From CAVVNN01 sp963749605 (lineage in GTDB: Bacteria; Actinomycetota; Thermoleophilia; Solirubrobacterales; 70-9): a stretch of 64,000 nucleotides of DNA. Positions within the stretch are counted from its first letter, which is position 1; every line of letters starts with the position of its first letter. The stretch covers positions 1 through 64,000 of the forward strand of contig CAVVNN010000004.1 in the NCBI GenBank assembly GCA_963749605.1, in the 5' to 3' direction. Below are positions 51,559 through 60,689 of this stretch, piece after piece. The translations under genes and the position numbers were made by a program. Below the pieces are notes generated by a model, which did not search any database, was not told the origin of the DNA, and was given only the letters and a program-made list of their open reading frames with translations.

Positions 51559-53271
51559 ATGAGAAGCGCGCTGGCAGGGGTTGCGCTGGCAGTGGCCGCG
51601 GTGGCCTTCATCGCTGCAGCTCCGGCACCGGGGAAAGAAGAACCGCCGCGTTGTCACGGGCGGCGAGCGACGATCGCCGGCACGGACAAGGCGGATGTCC
51701 TGCGCGGCACGCCGGGCCGCGACGTGATCTGGGGGGGTGGTGGCGACGACACGATCTACGGCGAACTCGGCAACGACCTGATCTGCGGCGGCCCGGGCTC
51801 CGACCTGCTCCACGGCGGGCGCGGCAACGACGTCGTCGACGGTGGCGCCGGCAACAACGACCGGGTGCTCGGCGATCTCGGCGACGACAGGCTGCTGGGA
51901 GGGCTCGGCAACGGCGACGAGGTCGGCGGAGGCCTCGGCATCGACGTCCTCAACGGCGGCCCGGGCAACGAAGACCTGGTCCATGGGGATTACGGCTTTG
52001 ACCGGATGTCCGGCGGAGCCGGCAGCGGCGACGTCGCCTCCTTCGCCACCGACGTCGCGGCCGGGCGCGGCGGCGGGGTCTGGGCGTCGCTGCGGGCTCA
52101 TCGGGCCTACGGCGACGGCCACGACAGGCTCTTCGGCTTCGAGAGCCTCGAAGGCTCTGCCCTCGCCGACACCCTGATCGGCAGCAAGGGCGACAACACG
52201 ATCGACGGCGGCGCCGGCGACGACCGCCTGATCGGCGCCGGCGGGCGCGACACCCTGATCGGTGGCCAGGGCACGGACGGCTGCAAGGGCGCCAAGGGTC
52301 GCACGATCTCCTGCGGGCGCGAAAAGGCCCCCAATGCCTCCGCCTACGTTCAGCTCGACCCGGCACCGGGCGGCGGCGCCGGCCTTCAGATCGTCGGCGG
52401 GGCGGGTGGCGACCGGATCGTCGTCGCCTACGACGAAAGCTCCAGCGCCTTCGGGGTCAGCGCGGGGAAGGGAATCGCCGCCGGATACGGGTGCGACCAT
52501 GCGCCCGGCGTCATCAATCGGGTGACCTGCGCGACCGGCGGCCAGGTGCTCTGGCTGATGGCCGACCTGGGCCCCGGCGACGACAGCCTGCGCGTCGAAG
52601 GGTCGCTGGCTGCGGCGGAGAGCGTCCGCATAGCCGGCGGCCTCGGCAACGACACGATCCATGGCGGCCCCGAGGACGACCTGATCGAGTCCGGCCGCGG
52701 CAGCGACCACATCTACGGAGGCCCCGGCGCCGATGGTCTGATCGGCGGTCTTCCCGGGCCGACCTACCTCTATGGCGGCGCCGGTGGCGACCTGCTGGCG
52801 GCGGGCGGCGGCTGCGCCGGCGGCGCCCTGGTCGGCGGGCCGGGCCGTGACGACGCCTCCTTCGCCGAGACGCAGGCCCATCCCGGCACGCTCTACATCT
52901 CCTTTCCCCGTCACGCCGCCTGGATCGACGCGATCGAGGGCTGCCACAAAGTCCACCTCTCGCCGACCGACGAGGACATGGAGGGCTCCTTCGACAACGA
53001 CGTCCTGATCGGCAACGGCCGCGCCAACAGCATGCTCGGCCAGCCCGCCGAAGACATCTTCATCGGCAACGGTGGCGACGACGTAATCGATGCCCGCGAC
53101 GGCGTCCGGGACATCTCGATCCAGTGCGGCCGCGGCAGGGCGCCGAAGAAGGGTGAGCCGATTCGGGGCAGGCCCGCCGGCCGCGCTCTCACCGACCCCT
53201 TCGACCCGGCTCCCGCCCTCTGCGGCGACTCCAGGCGCGGCCACCCGGTACCCGGTCTCAACCACCGCTGA
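51559..53271 (+). CDS. Secreted RTX/hemolysin-type calcium-binding repeat protein
   Basis: A 570-residue protein. Signal peptide MRSALAGVALAVAAVAFIAA, then about a dozen GGXGXDXUX nonapeptides in blocks: first block RGTPGRDVIWGGGGDDTIYG through residue 150, second IDGGAGDDRLIGAGGRDTLI near 220, third GGPEDDLIESGRGSDHIYGG near 375, fourth near 510. These fold as calcium-loaded beta-rolls outside the cell. No protease or lipase domain is visible, so it may be structural or adhesive. A few cysteines (CHGRR, CGGPG, CKGAKG) may form disulfides. Confidence 0.85.
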   Translation: MRSALAGVALAVAAVAFIAAAPAPGKEEPPRCHGRRATIAGTDKADVLRGTPGRDVIWGGGGDDTIYGELGNDLICGGPGSDLLHGGRGNDVVDGGAGNNDRVLGDLGDDRLLGGLGNGDEVGGGLGIDVLNGGPGNEDLVHGDYGFDRMSGGAGSGDVASFATDVAAGRGGGVWASLRAHRAYGDGHDRLFGFESLEGSALADTLIGSKGDNTIDGGAGDDRLIGAGGRDTLIGGQGTDGCKGAKGRTISCGREKAPNASAYVQLDPAPGGGAGLQIVGGAGGDRIVVAYDESSSAFGVSAGKGIAAGYGCDHAPGVINRVTCATGGQVLWLMADLGPGDDSLRVEGSLAAAESVRIAGGLGNDTIHGGPEDDLIESGRGSDHIYGGPGADGLIGGLPGPTYLYGGAGGDLLAAGGGCAGGALVGGPGRDDASFAETQAHPGTLYISFPRHAAWIDAIEGCHKVHLSPTDEDMEGSFDNDVLIGNGRANSMLGQPAEDIFIGNGGDDVIDARDGVRDISIQCGRGRAPKKGEPIRGRPAGRALTDPFDPAPALCGDSRRGHPVPGLNHR

Positions 53272-53282
53272 CCATTAGGCTT

Positions 53283-53483
53283 GTGGCGATGGCCCAGAGC
53301 CCAGGTGCGGACGAGGCAGCCGCGATCGCCGCGGCGATCGAGCGCTTCCGTGCGGAGACTGCTCCGCCGGTTGCCGCCGAAGGGGAGGCGATTGGCCCGT
53401 GGCAGCGGGTTGCGCTGGTGGAAGGGGTCGGTGCGAAGGTCACGATTGAGGATCCAGAAGGAGGAGTGAGATGGCTGTCGTGA
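53283..53483 (+). CDS. Small alanine-rich hypothetical protein
   Basis: A 66-residue protein from GTG 53283, 11 nt after the RTX gene, overlapping dodecin by 13 nt. DEAAAIAAAIERFRAETAPP followed by PWQRVALVEG is reminiscent of the small accessory subunits encoded near biotin-dependent carboxylases in related bacteria. A biotin carboxylase gene lies 7 kb away. The similarity is weak and function is unassigned. Confidence 0.4.
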   Translation: MAMAQSPGADEAAAIAAAIERFRAETAPPVAAEGEAIGPWQRVALVEGVGAKVTIEDPEGGVRWLS

Positions 53484-53680
53484 AAATCATCGAGCTGGTC
53501 GGCAGTTCCAAGACATCCACCGACGACGCCGCGAAACAGGCGCTGAGCCAGGCCCAGGGAACGCTGCGCAACATCCGCGCCGTCGACATCGTCTCGACCG
53601 GGATCCGGGGCGAGAACCTCGACGAGTACCGCGCGCACGTGCGGGTCGCCTTCCTGATCGAGGGGACAGAGGTGGACTGA
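53471..53680 (+). CDS. Dodecin
   Basis: A 69-residue dodecin: MAVVKIIELVGSSKTSTDDA, then AKQALSQAQGTLRNIRAVDI and the closing YRAHVRVAFLIE strand. Dodecins form hollow dodecamers that bind flavin (or CoA) and buffer it. AGAAGGAGGAG lies before ATG 53471. The rhodanese gene begins on the last base of its stop (TGATG). Confidence 0.92.
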   Translation: MAVVKIIELVGSSKTSTDDAAKQALSQAQGTLRNIRAVDIVSTGIRGENLDEYRAHVRVAFLIEGTEVD

Positions 53681-54066
53681 TGGCGGGGGCCGGGAGAGAG
53701 GTCTCCCGCGAGGAGGCCCAGAGGCTGATCGAGGACGGGGCGCAGCTGATCGACGTGCGCGTTGCGCACGAGTGGGCGGCGGGGCGCATTGTGGGCGCCT
53801 TCCATATCGAGCTGGGGGAACTGACCGCCAGGGCCGGTGAGATCGATCGAGATCGCCCTGTTGTCTTCTACTGCCAGGGCGACAACCGCTCCGACATGGC
53901 CGCCGCCGCCTTCACCGCCGACGGCTATGACGCGGTGGCGCTCGCCGGCGGCATCCAGGCGTGGGTCGAGGCCGGGCTGCCGCTGGACCCCAGCGACGGC
54001 TACGTCGCCGACTCGGGAGAGGCGGCGTCGATCCTTCAGGCACGAAATAAGGCTGCTCAGGCGTAA
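53680..54066 (+). CDS. Single-domain rhodanese sulfurtransferase
   Basis: A 128-residue rhodanese. LIDVRVAHEWAAGRIVGAFH is the CH2A-like entry, and the active-site loop is FYCQGDNRSDMAA with the catalytic Cys. GGIQAWVEAGLPLDP completes the fold. It moves sulfane sulfur to an acceptor. Coupled to dodecin upstream (TGATG) and next to the sulfate-assimilation genes, which gives a sulfur-related context. Confidence 0.88.
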   Translation: MAGAGREVSREEAQRLIEDGAQLIDVRVAHEWAAGRIVGAFHIELGELTARAGEIDRDRPVVFYCQGDNRSDMAAAAFTADGYDAVALAGGIQAWVEAGLPLDPSDGYVADSGEAASILQARNKAAQA

Positions 54067-54068
54067 AT

Positions 54069-54090
54069 ACCCGAATCCCAGTCGGGTTTT
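54069..54090 (+). terminator. Possible intrinsic terminator after the rhodanese gene
   Basis: ACCCGA (54069-54074), loop ATCCCAG and TCGGGT (54082-54087), then TTTT and more T further on. The stem is only six base pairs but the T-run is rare in this GC-rich DNA. It separates dodecin/rhodanese from the sulfite reductase operon, or attenuates entry to it. Confidence 0.45.
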
Positions 54091-54105
54091 GCTATTTTCC
54101 TCCGG

Positions 54106-55937
54106 ATGGAGGTCGCCGTAGATCAGCAGAAGGAGCAGCGGGGCAAGGGCCGGGCCGGCACGCTCGAGAATCCGGAGACCTACGAGAACGTCCCCGGGCA
54201 CGTGATCCCGATCATCGAGCGCGAGTTCGACGACTTCGACAACGAAGCCGAGCTGTTCCTCGCCGGCGAGAAGCCCGAAGACGAGTTCATCGGCTTCCGT
54301 CTTAAGCAGGGCGTCTACGGGCAGCGCCAGCCCGACGTGCAGATGGCCCGCGTGAAGCTTCCCTTCGGCGGCGTCACCCCGGAGCAGATGGAGGCCTTCG
54401 CCACCGTGGTCGAGAGGTACGCGCCGCTGAACAAGGGCCACATCACGACCCGCCAGAACATCCAGATCCACCACGTGCCGCTGCGCGACATGGAGACCCT
54501 GATCCGCGAGATCTCCGCCGTCGGCCTCTCCTCCCGCGAGGGCTGCGGCAACACGGTGCGCAACGTCACCGGCGACCCCTGGGCAGGCGTCGCCGCCGAC
54601 GAGGTCTTCGACCCGACCCCCTACGCCGGCGCCTACGTGCGCTACTTCGTCCGCCACCCGACGACGCAGCTGATGCCGCGCAAGATCAAGACCGCCTTCA
54701 CCGGCTCCGACGAGGACCGGGCGATCACCGGCATCCACGACATCGCCTTCCTCAGCCGCGAACGCGACGGCGTCAAGGGCTTCGAGATGCGGGTCGGCGG
54801 GGGCACCTCGATCATGGCTCGCGTCGCGCCGACCCTCTTCGACTTCGTCGAGGTCGACAACGGCGACTACCTCAAGGTCGCCGAGGCGGCGCTGCGGATC
54901 TTCGACCGGCAGGACTGGCTGCGCGCCAACCGCGCCCGCGCTCGGATCAAGGTGCTGGTCGACAAAATCGGGATCGAGGCCTTCCGCGAGCAGGTCGAGG
55001 AGGAGCTGCAGGGCGAGTGGGCGGAGGAGCGCGAATTCGACGTCGAGCGCCTGCGCTACGACGACGACGAGGAGGCGGGCGCACCCGAGGCCCCGGCGAG
55101 CGCCGCCTCTCCCAACGGCGACCGCACCGCGTTCGACCGCTTCGTCGAAGGCAACGTCCAGGCGCAGCGCCAGCAGGGCTTCTCGGCGGTCGAGGTGAAG
55201 ATCGAGCGCGGCGACCTCACGCCCGAGCAGTTCCGCGGCCTGGCGGCGATCATGCGCGAGTTCACCGGCGGCTACGCGCGCAGCACCGTGCAGCAGAACC
55301 TGGTCCTGCGCTGGGTGCGCGACGAGGCGCTCTACGACGTCTGGCAGCGGCTGGAGGAGCTTGGCCTGGCCGAGCCCGGCGCCCGCGAGATCACCGACGT
55401 GGTCAGCTGCCCCGGCACCGACAGCTGCAAACTCGGGATCACCAGCTCGATGGGCCTCAACCGCGCGATCAAGGAGCGGGTCGAGGCGATGGAGATCTCC
55501 GATGAGCTGACCAGGCGCATCCACATCAAGATGAGCGGCTGCCCGAACGGGTGCAGCCAGCACCACGTCGCCAACATCGGCTTCTACGGCGCCTCGTTGA
55601 AAGTCGGCGGGCGCCAGATGCCCGCCTACATCCCCCACATCGGCGGCAATTACGAGGGCGGCGAGGTGGTCTTCGGCACGCGGCTGAAGTCCCGGCTGCC
55701 GGCCAAGCGGGTCCCCGAGGCGGTCGAGCGCTGGATCAAGGTGTACGAGGCCGAGCGGGCCGGGGAGAGGAGTTCAACGCCTTCGCCGAGCGAATTGGCG
55801 CCGAGCGCTTCGAAAAAGAGGTCAAGGACCTGACCCTTCCTGCCGACTTCAGCCTCGAGACGATGCAGCAGTTCATCGACTGGAACCGCTCCAGCCCCTA
55901 CAAGGTGGAGCGCGGAGAGGGCGAGTGCGCCATATGA
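54106..55937 (+). CDS. sir: Ferredoxin-type sulfite (nitrite/sulfite) reductase, 3' frame break
   Basis: About 610 residues when joined. Two ferredoxin-like repeats and two siroheme domains: RLKQGVYGQRQPDVQMARVK, ITTRQNIQIHHVPLRD and CGNTVRNVTGDPWAG in the first half. The cluster ligands Cys435, Cys441 (CPGTDSC) and Cys479, Cys483 (CPNGC) are intact. The first frame ends early at 55833. The conserved C terminus (FEKEVKDLTLPADFSLE) continues in another frame to 55937, so one base is missing near 55770. Reduces sulfite to sulfide. Neighbouring APS reductase makes sulfite the likely substrate rather than nitrite. Confidence 0.88.
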
Positions 55938-55971
55938 GCGGTCCGAATCGCGACTGCCTGGTTTTAGAGAG

Positions 55972-56691
55972 ATGAAGCCCCCGCCTGCCACACTTACCGA
56001 TCCCGTGCCGACCGCGACCGACATCGACCACGAGGCGGTCGCCACCGACCTCGAGGGCCGCAGCGCCGCCGAGGCGCTGGAGTGGATGTTCGACACCTTC
56101 GGGACCGAGCACTACATCGCCTGCTCGTTTCAGAAGACCAGCTCGGTCACCGCACACCTGGCGAGCCGGATCAACCCCGAGGCGCGCTTCTTCTACCTCG
56201 ACACCGACGTCCTCTTCCCCGAGACCTATGAAACGCGCGATCGCCTCGCCGAGCACCTCGGCGTCGAGTTCGACCGCTTCCACAACCTGACCCTGGAGGA
56301 GCAGGCCGCCCAACACGGCGACGAGCTGTGGAAGCGCGACCCCGACTCCTGCTGCGGATTGCGCAAGGTCGAGCCGATGCGTCGCGCGCTGTCTTCCGTA
56401 GACTGCTGGGTCGCCGGCGTTCGCCGCGAGGACTCGGCCACTCGCGCCAAGGCTCCGAAGTTCGGATGGGACAAGCGCTTCGACCTCTGGAAGCTGAACC
56501 CCCTTGCGGACTGGTCCGAGCGAGACGTCTGGAACTACATCCGTGAGCACCACCTTCCGTACAACCCACTCCACGATCATGGCTACCCCTCGATTGGCTG
56601 CACGCACTGCACCCAGCCGGTCGGGCCGGGCGGCTCGCCGCGCGACGGCCGCTGGGCCGGCGTCGCCAAGACCGAGTGTGGGATCAACTAG
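55972..56691 (+). CDS. cysH: Adenylyl-sulfate (APS) reductase, assimilatory
   Basis: A 239-residue PAPS/APS reductase. ACSFQKTSSVTAHLAS is the PP-loop. Cys127-Cys128 (DSCCGLRKVEP) and Cys210/Cys213 (GCTHCTQP) are the extra cysteines that hold a [4Fe-4S] cluster, which marks APS rather than PAPS use. Catalytic Cys236 is in KTECGIN at the C terminus. Produces sulfite from APS for the sulfite reductase 34 nt upstream. Confidence 0.92.
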   Translation: MKPPPATLTDPVPTATDIDHEAVATDLEGRSAAEALEWMFDTFGTEHYIACSFQKTSSVTAHLASRINPEARFFYLDTDVLFPETYETRDRLAEHLGVEFDRFHNLTLEEQAAQHGDELWKRDPDSCCGLRKVEPMRRALSSVDCWVAGVRREDSATRAKAPKFGWDKRFDLWKLNPLADWSERDVWNYIREHHLPYNPLHDHGYPSIGCTHCTQPVGPGGSPRDGRWAGVAKTECGIN

Positions 56692-56746
56692 CGTCGCCGC
56701 GCGCCTTCAATTCCCCTTCTCCGACCCAGATTGGTGAGACTCCCCT

Positions 56747-57829
56747 ATGAGCAGTGAGACGATGACCGAGCTTTCCCTGACCCTTTCCGAGCGCCACACC
56801 GCCGACTTCGAGATGATCGCCAACGGCGGCTTCGCGCCGCTTAAGGGCTTCCAGGGCTCCGCCGACTGGGAGCGCGTCTGCACCGAGATGCGGACCGCCG
56901 ACGGCGCCCATATATGGCCGATCCCGATTACCTTGGCCACCGACCTCGACTGCGCGGTGGGGGACGTCGTCTCCCTTTCCAGCGACGAAGGCAAGCCGCT
57001 GGGCCGGATCACCGTCGAGGAGGTCTTCGAGCGCGACGTGCGCAGGGAGGCCGAGCAGGTCTACGGCACCACCGACGAGGCCCATCCGGGCGTCGCCGCG
57101 ATCTACGAGGAGGGCGCGCGCTGCATCGCCGGCCCGATCTCCGCCGACGCGCTGCCCGGCCACGAGGACGCCTTCATGCGCCGCTACCTGACCCCCGAGC
57201 AGTCGCGCCAGGCGTTCGCCGAGCGCGGCTGGAAGCGGGTGGTCGCCTTCCAGACCCGCAACCCGATCCACCGCGCCCACGAGTACCTGACCAAGGCGGC
57301 GCTGGAGACCACCGACGGCCTCTTCATCCACCCCCTGATCGGCAAGACCAAGGCCGGCGACATCCCCGCCGACGTGCGGATGCGCTGCTATGAGGTGCTG
57401 ATGGAGAACTACTACCCGTCCGACCGCGTCATCCTCGGCGTCTTCCCCTCGAAGATGCACTACGCGGGGCCGCGGGAGGCGATCCTGCACGCGGTCGCCC
57501 GCCGCAACTACGGCGCCACCCACTTCATCGTCGGCCGCGACCACGCCGGGGTCGGCGACTACTACGGCACCTACGACGCGCAGAAGATCTTCGAGGAGAT
57601 CGACACCGAGGAGCTGGGGATCGAGCCGCTCTTCTTCGAGCACAGCTTCTGGTGCAACGAGTGCGAGGGGATGGCGTCGGGCAAGACCTGCCCGCACGAG
57701 GCCGCCGCGCACGTGTTCCTTTCCGGCACCAAGGTGCGCGAGATGCTCGGCAACGGCGAAAGGCCGCCGCAGGAGTTCTCGCGCAACGAGGTCGCCGACA
57801 TCCTGATCGACGCCTACAAGGAGGACTGA
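56747..57829 (+). CDS. sat: Sulfate adenylyltransferase (ATP sulfurylase)
   Basis: A 360-residue Sat. The nucleotide motif QTRNPIHRAHEY starts at residue 169, IGKTKAGDIPADVRM and GRDHAGVGDYYG follow, and FLSGTKVRE lies near the C terminus. Two zinc-ligand-type cysteines (CNECEG, KTCPHEA) are present as in bacterial single-chain forms. Activates sulfate to APS. Eight bases separate it from cysC. Confidence 0.93.
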   Translation: MSSETMTELSLTLSERHTADFEMIANGGFAPLKGFQGSADWERVCTEMRTADGAHIWPIPITLATDLDCAVGDVVSLSSDEGKPLGRITVEEVFERDVRREAEQVYGTTDEAHPGVAAIYEEGARCIAGPISADALPGHEDAFMRRYLTPEQSRQAFAERGWKRVVAFQTRNPIHRAHEYLTKAALETTDGLFIHPLIGKTKAGDIPADVRMRCYEVLMENYYPSDRVILGVFPSKMHYAGPREAILHAVARRNYGATHFIVGRDHAGVGDYYGTYDAQKIFEEIDTEELGIEPLFFEHSFWCNECEGMASGKTCPHEAAAHVFLSGTKVREMLGNGERPPQEFSRNEVADILIDAYKED

Positions 57830-57836
57830 CGTAGCA

Positions 57837-58391
57837 ATGGCTGGCGAGAACGGCTTCACCCTCTGGTTCACCGGGCTCTCCGGTGCCGGCAAGACGACCA
57901 TTTCGAGGCTGCTCGAGGGCCACCTGGCAGAGCGCGGCTGCAAGCTGGAGATCCTCGACGGCGACATCGTGCGCGAAAACCTCTCCAAGGGCCTCGGCTT
58001 CTCCAAAGAGGACCGCGACACCAACATCCGCCGGATCGCCTTCGTCGCCGACCTGCTCAGCCGCAACGGCGTGCCGGTGATCACCGCCGCGATCTCCCCC
58101 TACGCGGCGATCCGCGACGAGGCGCGCGAGCTGATGGGCGACCGTTTCGTCGAGGTCTACGTGAAGGCCAGCGTCGAGATCTGCACCGAGCGCGACGTCA
58201 AGGGCCTCTACAAGAAAGCGCTGGCGGGAGAGATCAAGGAATTCACCGGAGTCTCGGACCCCTACGAGGCGCCCGAGCGCGCCGAGGTCATCTGCGACAC
58301 CGAGAACGAAACCCCCGAGGAGTCGGCGGAGAGGCTGCTGGCCTACCTCGAGCAGCGCGACCTGATCCCGGCCGCCGCCGTCACTGCGTAG
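57837..58391 (+). CDS. cysC: Adenylylsulfate kinase
   Basis: A 184-residue APS kinase. P-loop GLSGAGKT at residues 13-20, APS-binding DGDIVRENLSKGLGFSKEDR, then ISPYAAIRDEARELMG and VYVKASVEICTERDVKGLYK. It phosphorylates APS to PAPS. Since the reductase here is APS-type, PAPS is probably for sulfonation or as a reserve. A nested-hairpin element begins 4 nt after its stop. Confidence 0.93.
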   Translation: MAGENGFTLWFTGLSGAGKTTISRLLEGHLAERGCKLEILDGDIVRENLSKGLGFSKEDRDTNIRRIAFVADLLSRNGVPVITAAISPYAAIRDEARELMGDRFVEVYVKASVEICTERDVKGLYKKALAGEIKEFTGVSDPYEAPERAEVICDTENETPEESAERLLAYLEQRDLIPAAAVTA

Positions 58392-58395
58392 TAGA

Positions 58396-58494
58396 GGGAG
58401 AGGGGCGGGTACCCCTTCGCCGGACAAAACGCCGCCCTTATAGGGGCGGCGTTTTTGAGTATCCGCCCGTCAAAGGGGCACCCACCCCTCTCCC
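58396..58494 (+). repeat. Nested-hairpin element, copy B
   Basis: Outer arms 58396-58417 and 58473-58494 pair over 22 positions with two mismatches. CGGACAA (58421-58427) precedes a long inner stem (ACGCCGCCC with GGGCGGCGT) closed by loop TTATAG, and TTTGAGTATCCGCCCGT follows at 58454-58470, identical to copy A. It lies just downstream of cysC, in the reading direction of the gene, so it could act as a terminator or a 3' RNA structure. Confidence 0.7.
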
Positions 58495-58624
58495 AATCCG
58501 CCGCGGCTGACGGCGAGGTCCGGGCGCGCGACGCGCGGCTCGTGCCGCGCTCGCTCGCTGGGCGTACTCCGGGCCGGTGGCGGTTTGTCTCTCGCCCTGC
58601 TCGATCCCGTCGCAGGCGTTTTGA

Positions 58625-58723
58625 GATGGGAGGCGGGGGGCCTTCCTGGCTGGCGGATACTCAAAGTTGCAGCGCCTATAAGCGCTGCAACTTGTCAGAC
58701 GGGAAGGCCCCCCGCCTCCCATC
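58625..58723 (-). repeat. Nested-hairpin element, copy C
   Basis: Outer arms 58625-58646 and 58702-58723 are perfectly complementary over 22 bp. On the minus strand GACAA (58692-58696) is followed by a perfect 10-bp inner stem GTTGCAGCGC/GCGCTGCAAC (58666-58691) with loop TTATAG as in copy B, then TTTGAGTATCCGCC (58652-58665 region). It lies just downstream of the PHP gene in that gene's direction. Copies B and C thus face each other across about 130 nt that hold no gene. Confidence 0.7.
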
Positions 58724-58726
58724 CCA

Positions 58727-59538
58727 CTATGGCTTGGGCGGGACCTTGGGGTTGGCGAGGCCGTAGGTGTCGTAGGCGCCGAAGCTGGCGAAGGTCTTGT
58801 GGGTGGGGCCGTGGTAGTCGGAAGAGGCCGTGGGGACCAGGTCCAGCTCCTCGCACAGCTCGAGGAGGTGGGCGGTCTGCTCGCGGGTGTGGGTGGGGTA
58901 GAAGGTCTCCACCCCGTCGGCGCCCAGGGAGCGGATCAGGTCGTCTACCTCGGCCGGCTCTGAGATGTCCCAGTAGGGGTGGGCGATGACGGCGACGCCA
59001 CCGGACTCGTGGATCGTCTCGATTGCCTGCTCGGCGGTGGGCCAACGGCGCGAGACGAAAGCCTTGGCGCCGGGGACGAGGTACTCCTCGAAGAAGGGCC
59101 CGAGGTCGCCGCTGGCCCCGGCCGCCCTGGCGATGTGGGGGCGGCCGATCGAGAGCGCGTCGCCGGCTTCGCGGACGGCGTCCTCGAGGTGCAGGTCGAA
59201 CCCCTCGCCGCGCAGCTTCTCGACGATCTCCCCGGCCCGCGTGACCCGCTCGTGCTGGGCCCGCTCGCAGGCTGGGGCGATCTTCCCCAGGTCGACCCAG
59301 TAGCCGCAGACATGAAGGTCTTCCGCGTACTCGTGCACGCAGGACATCTCGATCGCCGGCACCAGCTCGATCCCGAGCCGCTCCGCAGCTTCACGGTCGC
59401 CTCCGCCACCCCCGCGATCGCATCGTGATCCGTCAGCGCCAGCGTCGTCACGCCGGCCTTCGCAGCTTCCTCCACCACGTTCGCCGGCGCCAACTGCCCG
59501 TCGGAGACGGTCGAATGGCTCTGCAGCTCGATCAGCAT
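58727..59538 (-). pseudogene. PHP-domain phosphoesterase, one frame break
   Basis: ATG 59538 opens MLIELQSHSTVSDGQLAPAN, with LTDHDAIAGVAEA (metal His/Asp). The frame then changes near 59390, where a G appears to be missing, and continues LGIELVPAIEMSCVHEYAED, VAVIAHPYWDI and TASSDYHGPTH to 58727. All PHP metal ligands are present across the two frames. The family includes RNase AM/YciV 3',5'-nucleotide phosphatases. The length (about 270 residues) is normal, so the break is probably a sequence error. Confidence 0.8.
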
Positions 59539-59596
59539 GGGTCGAAGACCCTAGCTGCCAGGATGGGCTCCAGAATGTGTTCGGTACAATTAATAC

Positions 59597-60625
59597 ATGG
59601 CTGAACCGAACAAACTCAACCCGACACGAAGGGGAAGGCCGTCCCGAGCCGACATCTACAAGAGACTGCAAGCCCAGATCGGAGAGCTTCGGGACAAGCT
59701 CGGCGGGCTGCCTTCGCCGGAGGAGGCAGAAGGAATCTGGCGCGGCATATGGTTGGAGGAGGCCCACCACTCGACCGCGATCGAGGGCAACACGCTCGTG
59801 CTCAAACAGGTCGAGCAGCTGCTCTCCGAGGGCCGTGCGGTCGGCAACAAGGAGCTGAGCGAATACCTGGAGGTGCGCGGCTACGCCGATGCGGCGGACT
59901 GGGTCTACGGGCACGGGATACGACCCGGAGACTGGGGGAGCGGCAAGCCGATCACGCTGGCGGAGGTGCGCCAGGTCCATACGCTTGCGATGACGCCGGT
60001 GTGGGATGTCGCGCCGCACCCGCAGGCCACCCCGCGGGAGCGTCCGGGCTCGTTTCGCGAGCACGACATCGAGCCGTTCCCGGGAGGAATGCGTCCGCCC
60101 GATTGGACTGAGGTGCCGGTGCTGACTCGCGACTGGATCGCAGACGCGCAGAATTTGAGGAATGCGGACGAGTCGACGATTGCCGAGTCGTTGGCGCTCC
60201 TGCACGCTCGGTTCGAGCAGATCCACCCCTTCCTCGACGGCAACGGTCGCACCGGCCGGCTCGTCCTCAACCTGCTGCTGGTCCGCCTCGGCTACCCACC
60301 GGCGATCATCTACAAGGGAGGCAGCTCCCGCTATCTGAACGCGCTGCGTCGCGCCGATGCGGGCGATCCCGGGCCGCTTGGCGAATTTCTCGCGCGGGCG
60401 ATCCTGGACAATCTCTACAAGTTCGTCGTGCCTGCCATCGCCGGTCCGGCACGGCTGGTCCCCCTTCCGGCGCTGGCGACGGATGAGTTGTCGGCAAACG
60501 CCCTGCGGGTGGCGGCCGTTCGCGGCCGGCTCAAGGCCGCGAAGGCCGCAGACGGCAGCTGGAGAAGCTCGACCGCCTGGGTCCAGGAGTACGTCGCCAG
60601 TCGCTACAAACGCTCCCAAAGCTGA
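59597..60625 (+). CDS. Fic-family AMPylator, class II
   Basis: A 342-residue Fic protein. The catalytic HPFLDGNGRTGR begins at His210. An N-terminal inhibitory helix with STAIEGN (residues 59-65) matches the (S/T)xxxE(G/N) motif, so it is a self-inhibited class II enzyme. The middle carries the usual Fic fold, the C terminus a winged-helix-like region. It would transfer AMP to a target protein hydroxyl; targets are unknown. It stands alone with no toxin-antitoxin partner. ATG 59597. Confidence 0.88.
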   Translation: MAEPNKLNPTRRGRPSRADIYKRLQAQIGELRDKLGGLPSPEEAEGIWRGIWLEEAHHSTAIEGNTLVLKQVEQLLSEGRAVGNKELSEYLEVRGYADAADWVYGHGIRPGDWGSGKPITLAEVRQVHTLAMTPVWDVAPHPQATPRERPGSFREHDIEPFPGGMRPPDWTEVPVLTRDWIADAQNLRNADESTIAESLALLHARFEQIHPFLDGNGRTGRLVLNLLLVRLGYPPAIIYKGGSSRYLNALRRADAGDPGPLGEFLARAILDNLYKFVVPAIAGPARLVPLPALATDELSANALRVAAVRGRLKAAKAADGSWRSSTAWVQEYVASRYKRSQS

Positions 60626-60689
60626 ACGACCGAGGGAGGCGGCGGTGCAGCCTTTCTGCCCTCCTGTGGTCTGAATAGACTGCGCCGCC

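Noticed and set aside
51421..53265. Long minus-strand open frame opposite the RTX gene
   Set aside because: It mirrors the glycine/aspartate repeats of the plus-strand gene, so the openness is a by-product of the repeats.
51559..53271. CRISPR-like regular repeats in the RTX gene
   Set aside because: The periodicity is that of coding nonapeptide repeats, and the DNA repeats are degenerate without spacers. No CRISPR array was seen elsewhere.
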